A stretch of DNA of 64,000 bases from Phytoactinopolyspora limicola (GTDB lineage: Bacteria; Actinomycetota; Actinomycetes; Jiangellales; Jiangellaceae): the NCBI RefSeq assembly GCF_011320225.1, contig NZ_JAAOEN010000001.1, forward strand, positions 186,001 through 250,000, in the 5' to 3' direction. Below are positions 51,336 to 59,893 of the stretch, one piece after another. The notes beneath the pieces are model-generated. The model was not told the DNA's origin. It searched no databases and worked only from the letters and a program-made list of their open reading frames with translations. The position numbers and the translations under genes were made by a program. Positions within the stretch are counted from its first letter, which is position 1. The number at the start of each line of letters is the position of its first letter.

Positions 51336-52237
51336 CCGTCGACCCACCACAGGCACAGCCTGCGAGTTCAGATCCGGCCAACACCGACCAGCTGGGCGAA
51401 CTCCTCGGAACAGCCGTCACCGAACTCACGCCTATCGGCGGTGGAGACATCTGCCGGGCGTACCGGGCACGGCTGGAGGACAGCCGCACCGTATTCGTCA
51501 AAACCCTCGTCGACGCACCGGACGGTTTCTTCGCAACCGAGGCCTATGGCCTCCGCCAACTCCACTCCGCCGCCGGTGGAGTACCCGTGCCGGAGGTGCT
51601 GGCCGCCGACTCGGCCCACCTTGCGCTCGAGTGGGTCACCCAGGGGCCACCCTCAGCATCGGCCGCGGAACGGTTAGGCCGGACACTCGCCGCAACTCAC
51701 CAGGCCGGCCACGATGGTTTCGGCTCGCTGCGCGGTCCCGGGTGGATCGGGACCCTCCCCCTGCCCGGGGGTCCGTGGCCAGACTGGCCCCGGATGTGGG
51801 CCAACGGTCGCATCGAGCCATACCTGAGGTCGGCTCGGGATCGTGGGGCGATAACCAAGCGCGACGCCGCGGACGTGACCCGGGTGATGGACGTGCTGCC
51901 GGATCTCACCGGCCCGGCCGAGGCACCGTCTCTGGTCCATGGTGACCTCTGGGCGGGCAACGTGTTGTGGGGAGCCGACGGGCGTACCTGGTTGGTCGAC
52001 CCCGCGGTGCACGGCGGTCACCGGGAGACCGACCTCGCCATGTTGATGCTGTTCGGCCTACCCCACCTCGACCGAGTCGTGGCTAGCTACCACGAGGCCA
52101 CGCCACTCGCCGATGGCTGGCGAGACCGGCTGCCCCTCCACCAGCTCCATCCCGTACTTGTCCACGCTGTGTTGTTCGGTGGCTCCTACGGCTCGCAGGC
52201 CGGTCAACTCGCCCGGCTCGCGCTGCGGTCGCACTGA
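51332..52237 (+). CDS. Fructosamine/ribulosamine 3-kinase family protein
   Basis: 301 residues, the usual length. The protein-kinase-like fold is seen in the ATP lysine region (TVFVKTLVDAPDGFFATEAYGL), the catalytic LVHGDLWAGNVLW and the metal-binding TWLVDPAVHGGHRETDLAML. The family phosphorylates sugars attached to protein lysines so that they fall off, a repair of glycation. The ATG overlaps the phosphatase stop (ATGA), consistent with the two acting in sequence. Confidence 0.92.
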   Translation: MTVDPPQAQPASSDPANTDQLGELLGTAVTELTPIGGGDICRAYRARLEDSRTVFVKTLVDAPDGFFATEAYGLRQLHSAAGGVPVPEVLAADSAHLALEWVTQGPPSASAAERLGRTLAATHQAGHDGFGSLRGPGWIGTLPLPGGPWPDWPRMWANGRIEPYLRSARDRGAITKRDAADVTRVMDVLPDLTGPAEAPSLVHGDLWAGNVLWGADGRTWLVDPAVHGGHRETDLAMLMLFGLPHLDRVVASYHEATPLADGWRDRLPLHQLHPVLVHAVLFGGSYGSQAGQLARLALRSH

Positions 52238-52303
52238 GGGGTCGGGAGCGCCCGCCAAGGGCGGCCATCCGGATGCGGACGACGCGGCCAAACAGCGGAT
52301 AGT

Positions 52304-52360
52304 CCGGCCTGACCTTAATGTCCGGCACCACTCGACGACACGGCGCGCCGGTCAGGCCGG
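52304..52360. promoter_or_regulatory. CCGGCCTGACC inverted repeat in the ABC exporter leader
   Basis: CCGGCCTGACC (52304-52314) and its exact complement (52350-52360), 35 bases apart, lie about 80 bases before the ABC ATPase start. This may terminate the kinase transcript or be a regulatory leader hairpin for the exporter. Confidence 0.55.
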
Positions 52361-52442
52361 AACGGACACATCCAGCCGGCCGAACCGATATTTTCGGGCA
52401 CGGGGGCCGCCCGCCGGCCCGCTCAGATTCAGGAGTCCACCG

Positions 52443-53447
52443 ATGATCACTGTTCAAGGCCTGCGCAAGCGCTACGGCAACAAGCTCGCTGTCGACGACC
52501 TCACGTTCGACGTCCAGCCGGGTGTCGTCACCGGCTTCCTCGGCCCCAACGGGGCGGGTAAGTCCACCACCATGCGGCTGATGCTCGATCTCGACCACGG
52601 CGCCGGCGAGACCCGCTTCGACGGGCGGCGGTTCGACGAGATCCGGCATCCGATGCACGAGATCGGTGCGGTGCTGGAGGCCAAAGCGTTCCACCCGACG
52701 CGGACGGCCCGCAACCACCTGCGGATGCTGGCCGCCGGCAGCCGAATCCCGCGGAAGCGGGTCGACGAAGTTCTCGACTTCGTTGGCCTGACCGGGGTCA
52801 GGGGCAAGAAACCCAAAGGTTTCTCACTGGGTATGTCGCAGCGCCTCGGACTCGCCCAGGCGATGCTTGGCGACCCGGGCACGCTGATCCTCGACGAGCC
52901 GGCCAACGGACTCGATCCGCACGGCATCCACTGGCTACGCGACGTGCTGAAGACCCTCGCCGGACAGGGGCGCACCATCTTCGTCTCGTCCCACCTGTTG
53001 TCGGAGATGTCGCTGATGGCGGACGAACTCGTCGTCATCGGTCAAGGAAAGATGATCTTCAATGGCGAGGTCGACGTGTTCGTCCGGCAGTTCACCCAGT
53101 CCACTGTGCTGGTGAAAACGCCGTCGGCCACGGACTTCGCTGAGACTCTCAAGGGTATGGGCGCCACCGTCGACCCCGCGCCCGACGGTGGGCTACTCGT
53201 GTCGGGTGCGGACGCCTCGGTGATCGGTGAACTGGCGCACCGAGACGGGATCGTCCTACACGAGCTGGCCACTCGTAGCGCCTCGCTCGAGGAGGCGTTC
53301 ATCACCGCCACGGGCGCTTCGGAGGAGTACGTCGCCCACGACGTCACGGCCGGCCCGCCGCCCGAAACCCCACCACCGACCGACTCGCAGCCCGTCCAGG
53401 AGACCGGCGACGACACCACGGACAAGCCGGCCGGAGGTGCGGCATGA
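52443..53447 (+). CDS. ABC transporter ATP-binding protein (ABC-2 exporter type)
   Basis: 334 residues; AGGAG lies 7 bases before the ATG, and the frame upstream is leader sequence. Walker A GFLGPNGAGKSTTM, a signature motif changed to FSLGMSQRLGLA, Walker B LILDEPANGLDP. The C-terminal 80 residues form the regulatory tail of this family, followed by a disordered Pro/Thr-rich end. It pairs with the permease that starts inside its stop codon (ATGA). BcrA-like exporters of this kind move antibiotics or peptides; the substrate is unknown. Confidence 0.93.
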   Translation: MITVQGLRKRYGNKLAVDDLTFDVQPGVVTGFLGPNGAGKSTTMRLMLDLDHGAGETRFDGRRFDEIRHPMHEIGAVLEAKAFHPTRTARNHLRMLAAGSRIPRKRVDEVLDFVGLTGVRGKKPKGFSLGMSQRLGLAQAMLGDPGTLILDEPANGLDPHGIHWLRDVLKTLAGQGRTIFVSSHLLSEMSLMADELVVIGQGKMIFNGEVDVFVRQFTQSTVLVKTPSATDFAETLKGMGATVDPAPDGGLLVSGADASVIGELAHRDGIVLHELATRSASLEEAFITATGASEEYVAHDVTAGPPPETPPPTDSQPVQETGDDTTDKPAGGAA

Positions 53448-54223
53448 TCGACGCGCTGCGCTTTGAAACAACACGTATCCGCACTTTGCGGTCCACATAT
53501 TGGCTGATCGGACTCGGCCTGCTGCTGACCGCCGGGGTGGCGTTGATCATCACGCTGGCCACCATTGATGAGCCGCTCGACGACAACCTGGTCCGGGACA
53601 CCCTGACCGGCGGTGGTGAGTTCGCCACGTTCATCCCGATCTTCATGGCGATCATCGGGATCTTCGCGGCGGGACATGAATACCGGCACGGGACTATTCA
53701 GCCGACGCTACTGGCGATTCCTCAACGCACCACGATCCTGACCGCCAAGGTAACGATCGTCATGGTCACCGCATTGCTGGTCGCCGTCGCATCACTGGCG
53801 ATCAACTTCGGTGTCGGCGCCCTCGTGTGGGGCGAAGCTCCCGACATCACCTCCAGCCCGCTGAACGACGCATTGCTCGGCTACATCGTGCTGGTCGTTA
53901 TCTACGGTGCCCTGGGGGTCGCGCTTGCGCAGTTGTTCCGAGGGGTGCCGTCAGCCATTGTTGTCCTGCTCATCACGCCGATGCTCGTGGAACAGCTCAT
54001 CGCCGGGCTCTCGATGCTGGACGCCCTGGACTGGTTGCAGCCAGCACTGAAGTTCTTGCCGTTCGCGGCGGGAACGCGGCTGTTGGCCACCGAAGACTAC
54101 ACCCACACCGACGGCCCCGACTTCGACTACCTGGACCGATGGGCATCCGGTGGTGTCTTCGCCGGCTTCACCTTGCTGGTGCTGCTCGTTGCGTGGCTGC
54201 TGTTCAAGAAGCGCGACGCCTGA
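53444..54223 (+). CDS. ABC-2 type permease
   Basis: 259 residues, six membrane helices. It begins DALRFETTRIRTLRSTYWL, then a periplasmic loop and EYRHGTIQPTLLAIPQRTTIL, the conserved ABC-2 coupling region. Inner-membrane part of the exporter encoded with the ATPase just upstream. The terminator at 54252-54277 ends the operon. Confidence 0.9.
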   Translation: MIDALRFETTRIRTLRSTYWLIGLGLLLTAGVALIITLATIDEPLDDNLVRDTLTGGGEFATFIPIFMAIIGIFAAGHEYRHGTIQPTLLAIPQRTTILTAKVTIVMVTALLVAVASLAINFGVGALVWGEAPDITSSPLNDALLGYIVLVVIYGALGVALAQLFRGVPSAIVVLLITPMLVEQLIAGLSMLDALDWLQPALKFLPFAAGTRLLATEDYTHTDGPDFDYLDRWASGGVFAGFTLLVLLVAWLLFKKRDA

Positions 54224-54251
54224 CCCGATGTCGGCTTCCCGCATTCAGGTC

Positions 54252-54277
54252 AGCCGGGGCCGGCTATGGCCCCGGCT
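54252..54277. terminator. Bidirectional terminator between the permease and VOC genes
   Basis: AGCCGGGGCC, loop GGCTAT, then GGCCCCGGCT: a perfect 10-base-pair stem between two convergent genes. Confidence 0.8.
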
Positions 54278-54317
54278 ACGGGCCCGGTGAGCGTTGCTGG
54301 CCGTAGCCGTTGGCGGC

Positions 54318-54953
54318 TCAGAGCGTGACGAGACCCTGCGGGGTCAGGAAGCTGACCGACTGTAGCCCGGGCTGGCCGTTGGGGTTGGCCCACACGACGT
54401 TCACGTCCTCGAGCGGATGAGACTCCGGCTCACCGAGCCAGCCGGCCACACGCTGTGGGTCCCCGGCGATCTCCAGGCCGACCAGTTGGATGTCGCGGCC
54501 CCCTTGCGACGGGTGTTCGGCCGGATCGGACTCCCAGCACACGAAGAACGGGAGTTGGGGGTCGTTGATCAACCCCTTGATGCCGATCTGTTTCCACCTC
54601 AACTCGAATCCGTCGGGCCGCTTCCGGTTGCCCTGCACCGCGGGGCGTTCCAGACGACGTTCCACCGGTCCGATCTCGGTGACGGCTACCACCCACCCGA
54701 GCCACCCGCCGCCGAGGTCAGAGCGTGCCTTCACGGCTTGGCCGAAGGGCACGGTATCCGCCGCGGGGTGGTCGAGCACCTCCACAACTTCAAGGTAATG
54801 CCCGCTGGTCAGCGGCAGCACTCGGTTGCGAGTGCCGAAACGTGGATGGATACCTCCCTCGCCGAACTCGACGCCCAGGGCGCCGGCCAACCGGGCTGCC
54901 GTGGCATCGAGGCCGTCCGGGCCTGCCGCGTACGAAACGTGATCGAGCCGCAT
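54318..54953 (-). CDS. VOC-superfamily (glyoxalase-like) protein
   Basis: 211 residues from the ATG at 54953; an upstream start to 55085 lacks family resemblance. The N-terminal RLDHVSYAAGPDGLDATAA and GTRNRVLPLTSGHYLEVVEV match the Glyoxalase_3-like branch, and the second half adds WKQIGIKGLINDPQLPFFVCWE. It may bind a metal and a small organic substrate; the reaction is unknown. Divergent from the winged-helix gene at 55100. Confidence 0.85.
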   Translation of the reverse strand: MRLDHVSYAAGPDGLDATAARLAGALGVEFGEGGIHPRFGTRNRVLPLTSGHYLEVVEVLDHPAADTVPFGQAVKARSDLGGGWLGWVVAVTEIGPVERRLERPAVQGNRKRPDGFELRWKQIGIKGLINDPQLPFFVCWESDPAEHPSQGGRDIQLVGLEIAGDPQRVAGWLGEPESHPLEDVNVVWANPNGQPGLQSVSFLTPQGLVTL

Positions 54954-55099
54954 GAAGGCATGGTCGCAGCCGCCCGCGGCTGGCACTTGGTCAGGCTGCC
55001 CTAAGTACCCTGGCCGGCGCGGTACGCAGGATTCGAGGCGTCCGGCGGCCATAATAGATACGTGCCCAAAATGACGGTCCACCACACGCGGATCCGGCA

Positions 55100-56473
55100 G
55101 TGACCATGCCGGAGCGAGCCATCCATCAGCCGAGCAACGGAACCCGCGAAGAGATCACCATCGGAGTGGTCGGCGCCGACGAGATCGTGCGCCGCATCAT
55201 GTCGGTCGCCCGAGCCACCGGCAGTCCGTCGTGGCGGCTGATCGCAGCGGTGTACGGAGTCGAGCACGAGGCGCATGCACAGGCCATGAAGATCGCCTCG
55301 CGTGTCGACGTATGCCTGTTCGCCGGCCCCCTGCCCTACGACGTCGCGACCCGTCCCGGCGACCTTCCGGTACCGGCCACGTACATCCCCGTCGGCGGCT
55401 CAGCTCTGTACGGCACCTTGTTGCGCGGAGCCCTGGAGGGCACCTTCGACCCGCTGCGGGTGAGTGTGGACTCCGCGCCCGTGGCTGACGTGCGGGAAGC
55501 CTTTCAGGAGATCGGACTCGACCCGGCGGCGGTGCGGGTCATGCCATACGTCCACCCCGAATCGGCCGCCGAGTTCCTGGACTTCCACCGGGAGCTGTAC
55601 GAGCGGGGCGCGACGACCGGCGCCATCACCACGGTGCCAACGGTGGCCGCGGCGCTGGCGGCGGCCGGGGTCCCGTCGTTGAAGATGACCCCGGCGGGCA
55701 CCACCATCCGGCACACGCTGCACACGGCCGCCCTGATCGGCAGCGGCGCCAAACTCGAGGAATCACGGATCGTCACCATGATCGTCCGGGTGCCCAGCGG
55801 TGCGTTCCCGGCACACGCGAGCCCCAGCAACTACTGGTACCAGGAACTGAAGCTCTCCCTCCATCGTGAATTGTTGCGGGATGCTCGCCCGATGGATGCC
55901 GCCGTACTTACCCGCGACGAACATAGCTACCTCGTGGTCACCACCATGGGTTCGTTGAATCTCGCCACCGACGATCTAACGATGGCTCCGTTCCTCGGCC
56001 GGATCTCCGCCGAACTCGGATTGCGGCTGGAGGTCGGCATCGGTTTGGGCCGGTCCACTCGGGAGGCCGAGCTCAACGCCCAAGCCGCGGTCGACAAAGC
56101 CTCGGCGGCCGGCGCCGATACCGCGTTCCTGGTGGGGCCGGGAGAAACTGTCCTTCAACTGCCCGCTGCCCGGCAGGAGGACGACGGCACACCGGCGGCG
56201 GCCTCCCAGCCCGCTCAGCCCTCCCGCGACTCTCGGGCCGCCGAGATCCTGGCCCGCCTGGCAGAGAAGATCGACGCCGACAACGACAGCGAGCGAGTGA
56301 TCGACGCCGAACGGGTCGCTGAGCTGCTCGGCGTGACACTGCGTACCGCACGGCGAATGCTGCACACGTTGGTCGATGAGGGCCTCGCGTGGCCGATGCC
56401 ACCGGCACGCTCCAGCAAGGTGGGCCGGCCGCCGCGGCCGTACCAACTGCTCGTCGACAAAGTTGACCGCTGA
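55100..56473 (+). CDS. Unrecognised regulator-like protein with C-terminal winged helix
   Basis: 457 residues from GTG 55100 (ATG at 55106 is equally possible). The first 210 residues form an alpha/beta domain (ITIGVVGADEIVRRIMSVAR, VDVCLFAGPLPYDVA, YIPVGGSALYGTLLRGA) resembling a response or ligand-binding domain. Residues about 230-365 look like a degenerate nucleotide-cyclase/GGDEF-type domain (RIVTMIVRVPSGAF, FLGRISAELGLRLEVGIGLG). A winged helix follows (DAERVAELLGVTLRTARRML, then KVGRPPRPYQLL). I do not recognise the family; a ligand-controlled transcription factor is the likely role. Confidence 0.6.
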   Translation: MTMPERAIHQPSNGTREEITIGVVGADEIVRRIMSVARATGSPSWRLIAAVYGVEHEAHAQAMKIASRVDVCLFAGPLPYDVATRPGDLPVPATYIPVGGSALYGTLLRGALEGTFDPLRVSVDSAPVADVREAFQEIGLDPAAVRVMPYVHPESAAEFLDFHRELYERGATTGAITTVPTVAAALAAAGVPSLKMTPAGTTIRHTLHTAALIGSGAKLEESRIVTMIVRVPSGAFPAHASPSNYWYQELKLSLHRELLRDARPMDAAVLTRDEHSYLVVTTMGSLNLATDDLTMAPFLGRISAELGLRLEVGIGLGRSTREAELNAQAAVDKASAAGADTAFLVGPGETVLQLPAARQEDDGTPAAASQPAQPSRDSRAAEILARLAEKIDADNDSERVIDAERVAELLGVTLRTARRMLHTLVDEGLAWPMPPARSSKVGRPPRPYQLLVDKVDR

Positions 56474-56628
56474 TCCCTACGGGTTACCGCCCCACCCGGA
56501 AGTCGAGTTCGGGGCCTTCCAGTACCTGGACTCATGCTGCCCGACGTGCCCCCGGGCCACTGGGCCTGAGTGGTCTACCTCTTGACGGGTCGTATCGCGC
56601 ACGAGAGACTCGATCTAATTTCGGACAC

Positions 56629-56647
56629 GACAGAATTCGCTTCTGTC
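56629..56647. promoter_or_regulatory. GACAGAA/TTCTGTC inverted repeat upstream of the beta-propeller gene
   Basis: GACAGAA-TTCGC-TTCTGTC is a perfect 7-base inverted repeat 24 bases before the GTG start. Placed where a repressor would block transcription or a leader hairpin would form. Confidence 0.55.
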
Positions 56648-56670
56648 TAAAGTCGAAAAGAGAGGTCCCT

Positions 56671-58968
56671 GTGACGAGACCGACCCGTACCCTCCTTTCC
56701 ATCCTCACCGCCGTGACAGTGGCCACCGGCCTGTCGGTCGGCGGAGCGGGCGCCACGAGCCCGCCGGACATGTCATCCACCAGCACAGACGACCCCGTCA
56801 AGAGCGCTGACGCCATCACCGATCTCGGCGAACCGGTGCACAAAGTCCAGACGCTGAGTTCGGCGGTGGGCCCCGGCTCCAACGACGAACCCCTCGGCTA
56901 CTACGTCGTGGAAGGCAACCCGACCACCCGCGCCGAGTTCACCGTGACCGACCTGCGCACCAACCAGACCGTGCGGCAACTCCGGGTGCCGTACGGCAAT
57001 GCCAGCCAGCGCACCATGGGCCTGTCGCCGGTAGACGGCACGGTCTACTTCGCCACGTCCGACGTCAGCCATCTGTACAGCTACACACCTGGTGACGAGG
57101 ACATCAGGCACTACGGCCCGGCGCCGGACGGTCAGCGAGTGTGGTCGATGGCCGTCGGAGCCGACCGTACCGTCTGGTTCGGCACCTACCCCGGTGGACG
57201 GCTCTACTCCCTCGACCCCGACACCGAGGAGATCACCAACCATGGCCGCGCCGTCGACGGCGAGCAGTACATCAAGTCGATCGAACCTGCCGGCGACACC
57301 GTCTACGTCGGTACCGAGTCCAACGCCCGCCTGGCCGCCTACGATCTCGGCTCCGGAACGTTCACCGAGATCGAGATGCCAGCCGGGCATGCGGCGAACA
57401 ACATCGTCGCCCTCGACCTCCGCGACGACCTGCTCTTCGTCAGCACCGCCAATATGCACGTGCTCGACGTCGAGACGGGTGAGTGGGTCGACCGCTTCAC
57501 CAACGCCAGCGCACGGGTCTCACCTGTCTCCCCGATCGACCCAGATGCGGTCTACCTGCGCCTCGGCGGCGAGATCAACCGCTACGACCTGCGCACGGGA
57601 GAACGCACGCCCACCGGCTGGCGGCCGAACGCGACACCAGAGTCGTGGGCATGGATCGACCGCGACGGCACGGGGCCGTGGCTGGCGATGACGTATTGGA
57701 ACGAAGGCCGAACCTACGGGTACAACGTCGAGACGGGCCGCACGTCGTACCAGGTACCAGGCCTCATGGGGGCCGGCGCCCAGATCATCAGCCTGGGTTC
57801 GGGCCCGGACGGCAACATCTACACGGGTGCCTACCTCAGTCCGCCTGGCATGGGCCGTTTCGATCCGGACGGTGACGGGTTCGACCTGCTCGCCGGCTCC
57901 GGGCAGATCGAGGGGTACGGAACCTTCGGAGACGACCTCGTCTTCGGCCGCTACCCGCAGGGGTCGCTGTACCGCTACGACCCGTCGCGCCCGTGGCAGA
58001 CCGGTACCAATCCGGAGAACCCGTTGCCGATCGGCGACGAGCAGAGTCGTCCGCAGGCCTTCGTCGAACTCACCTCCGTGCCTGGCACGGTTGCCGTGGC
58101 CTCGGTACCAACGGGTGGCCGACACGGCGGGGCGATCACGTTGTGGCGACCGGACGAGGGCACCCACGAGGTGTTCCGGCACGTCGTCGAGGACCAGACG
58201 CCGGTGTCGCTGGTCGAGCATGGCGACGTCCTGCTCGGCGGGACGTCGATCGAAGGCGGCTACGGCATCGACCCGGTCACCGACGAGGGCGTGCTCTTCG
58301 CGTGGGATCCGGTCACCGGTGAGACGTTGTGGAGCGCCGCCCCGGTACCGGGCGCGCCGACCATATCCGGGCTGGCTCTGGACGACGACGGCCGACTCTG
58401 GGGTATCGCCGGGAGCACCACGGTGTTCGAGTTCGACCTCGACGCCGGCGAGACCGTACGCACCATCGAGATCGATGCCGGTTTCCCGACTGACCGCTAC
58501 GGCAACAGCAATCGGTTGCTGTTCGACCACGGCCGCCTGTTCGGATCGACCGCCAACCGGTTGTTCGTTCTCGACCACGTCACCGGTGAAGTGACGACGC
58601 TGTACGGCGGACCAGCTGGCAGCCCGGCGCAACGGGTCCAAGAGCTAGCCCAAGACCGGCACGGTGACCTCTACGTCGTCGGCGCCAGCACCCGGTTGCT
58701 GCGCTACCAGCTACCGGCCGACCGCACCCCACCCGAGGTCAACGCCGACGTGTTACCACCCAACCCCCGCCAAGGGAAGGGGGTGACGGTACGGCTGAAC
58801 GCCACCGACGATGACGACTCCGCGCCCACCATTCACTACCGGGTGGACGGCGCGAATTGGGCGGTGTATTCACGCCCGGTGCGGTTAGCCAGTGGCCAGA
58901 CCCTCGAGTACCGGGCGATCGACGCCGCCTGGAACTCGTCGCCGGTGGAATCCGTCGTCGCTCCCTGA
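56671..58968 (+). CDS. Secreted beta-propeller protein
   Basis: 765 residues from a GTG with AGAGAGGT upstream. Sec signal peptide about 1-30. The body is a series of PQQ/WD-like propeller blades (GLSPVDGTVYFATSDVSHLY, GADRTVWFGTYPGGRLYSLD, DDDGRLWGIAGSTTVFEFD, RHGDLYVVGASTRLLRYQ). The last 60 residues (NATDDDDSAPTIHYRVDG, YRAIDAAWN) form an OmpL47-like or Big-like beta-sandwich. Probably an extracellular scaffold, or a lyase acting on a polymer; no active site can be named. Confidence 0.85.
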   Translation: MTRPTRTLLSILTAVTVATGLSVGGAGATSPPDMSSTSTDDPVKSADAITDLGEPVHKVQTLSSAVGPGSNDEPLGYYVVEGNPTTRAEFTVTDLRTNQTVRQLRVPYGNASQRTMGLSPVDGTVYFATSDVSHLYSYTPGDEDIRHYGPAPDGQRVWSMAVGADRTVWFGTYPGGRLYSLDPDTEEITNHGRAVDGEQYIKSIEPAGDTVYVGTESNARLAAYDLGSGTFTEIEMPAGHAANNIVALDLRDDLLFVSTANMHVLDVETGEWVDRFTNASARVSPVSPIDPDAVYLRLGGEINRYDLRTGERTPTGWRPNATPESWAWIDRDGTGPWLAMTYWNEGRTYGYNVETGRTSYQVPGLMGAGAQIISLGSGPDGNIYTGAYLSPPGMGRFDPDGDGFDLLAGSGQIEGYGTFGDDLVFGRYPQGSLYRYDPSRPWQTGTNPENPLPIGDEQSRPQAFVELTSVPGTVAVASVPTGGRHGGAITLWRPDEGTHEVFRHVVEDQTPVSLVEHGDVLLGGTSIEGGYGIDPVTDEGVLFAWDPVTGETLWSAAPVPGAPTISGLALDDDGRLWGIAGSTTVFEFDLDAGETVRTIEIDAGFPTDRYGNSNRLLFDHGRLFGSTANRLFVLDHVTGEVTTLYGGPAGSPAQRVQELAQDRHGDLYVVGASTRLLRYQLPADRTPPEVNADVLPPNPRQGKGVTVRLNATDDDDSAPTIHYRVDGANWAVYSRPVRLASGQTLEYRAIDAAWNSSPVESVVAP

Positions 58969-58983
58969 CCCGAGTCCACGCCG

Positions 58984-59027
58984 ACACGTCACCTCGACCA
59001 CAGCACCTCGTGGTCGAGGTGACGTGT
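58984..59027. terminator. Bidirectional terminator between the propeller gene and thiE
   Basis: CACGTCACCTCGACCAC (58985-59001) and its exact complement (59010-59026) with an 8-base loop, between two convergent genes. Confidence 0.88.
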
Positions 59028-59053
59028 TCCCACCATGGGCCCGAGGCGCGCGA

Positions 59054-59719
59054 TCAGGGCGTCACCGGCAACAGCACATCGCGAAGGCGGCGGGCGGCGT
59101 CCTCCGGATCGTCGGCATCGGTGATGGCACGGACGACGACGATCCGCCGGGCGCCGGCCCGCACTACCTCCTCCACCGTGCGGTGATCGATCCCGCCGAT
59201 GGCGAACCACGGTGTTCGCGGTGGGTTAGCCGCCACAGCGCGGACCGTCTCGACCCCCACCGCGGGACGACCCGCCTTGGTGGGCGTCGGCCACACCGGT
59301 CCAACACAGAAGTAGTCCACGTCCCGGTCCGCGTCGGCGGCCGTCGCCTGATCCACGCCGTGGGTCGAGCGGCCCAGCAGCACGTCGGGTCCGAGCAACT
59401 GACGAGCCGCCCGCACCGGGAGGTCACCCTGCCCAGTGTGGAACACCGGCGCACCGACCAGGCGGGCGACGTCGGCACGGTCGTTGACCGCCACCAGCGC
59501 CCCGTACTGTGCCGCGATGTCGGCCACCACGGGTTGCAGTTCCAGCTCCTCGCGCACATCGAGGGCCTTGTCTCGCAGCTGGACGATATCCACCCCGCCG
59601 CGCAGCGCGGCGTGCAGGAACTCCGGCAGATCACCTCGGTCTTGGCGGGCATCGGTGCAGAGGTACAGGCGGGCCCGCGCCAGCCGTTCGGCCGCCGGCT
59701 CGTAGGACGTCGAGTTCAC
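59054..59719 (-). CDS. thiE: Thiamine phosphate synthase
   Basis: 221 residues from the GTG at 59719 (59755 is an alternative). TIM barrel with [52 protein letters not shown] and [12 protein letters not shown], all signature positions of ThiE. It joins the pyrimidine (HMP-PP) and thiazole phosphate to make thiamine phosphate. Divergent from the TPP riboswitch-led thiOSG operon, which makes the thiazole half. Cytoplasmic. Confidence 0.95.
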   Translation of the reverse strand: MNSTSYEPAAERLARARLYLCTDARQDRGDLPEFLHAALRGGVDIVQLRDKALDVREELELQPVVADIAAQYGALVAVNDRADVARLVGAPVFHTGQGDLPVRAARQLLGPDVLLGRSTHGVDQATAADADRDVDYFCVGPVWPTPTKAGRPAVGVETVRAVAANPPRTPWFAIGGIDHRTVEEVVRAGARRIVVVRAITDADDPEDAARRLRDVLLPVTP

Positions 59720-59782
59720 GACGGCGAGTGTGCCATGCCCGCGGTGAGCGAGCACGCCGGGCGTCGTCGTACGGTGGAAGGG

Positions 59783-59890
59783 TGCACGGGAGCCCGGCAG
59801 CGGGCTGAGAGGGCCGGCGCACCCGCCTCAGCGGGCCCACGCCACCTGGCCGACCGTCGTACCTGACCTGGGTCATGCCAGCGGAGGGAG
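59783..59890 (+). promoter_or_regulatory. TPP riboswitch (THI element)
   Basis: Conserved TPP aptamer pieces occur in order: ACGGGAGCCC near 59786, GGGCTGAGAGGG (59802-59813), ACCTGACCTGG (59861-59871) and the 3' box GGTCATGCCAGCGGAGGGA (59871-59889). The final box contains the thiO ribosome site GGAGGG (59883-59888), so binding of TPP can mask translation initiation directly. Confidence 0.95.
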
Positions 59891-59893
59891 CGC

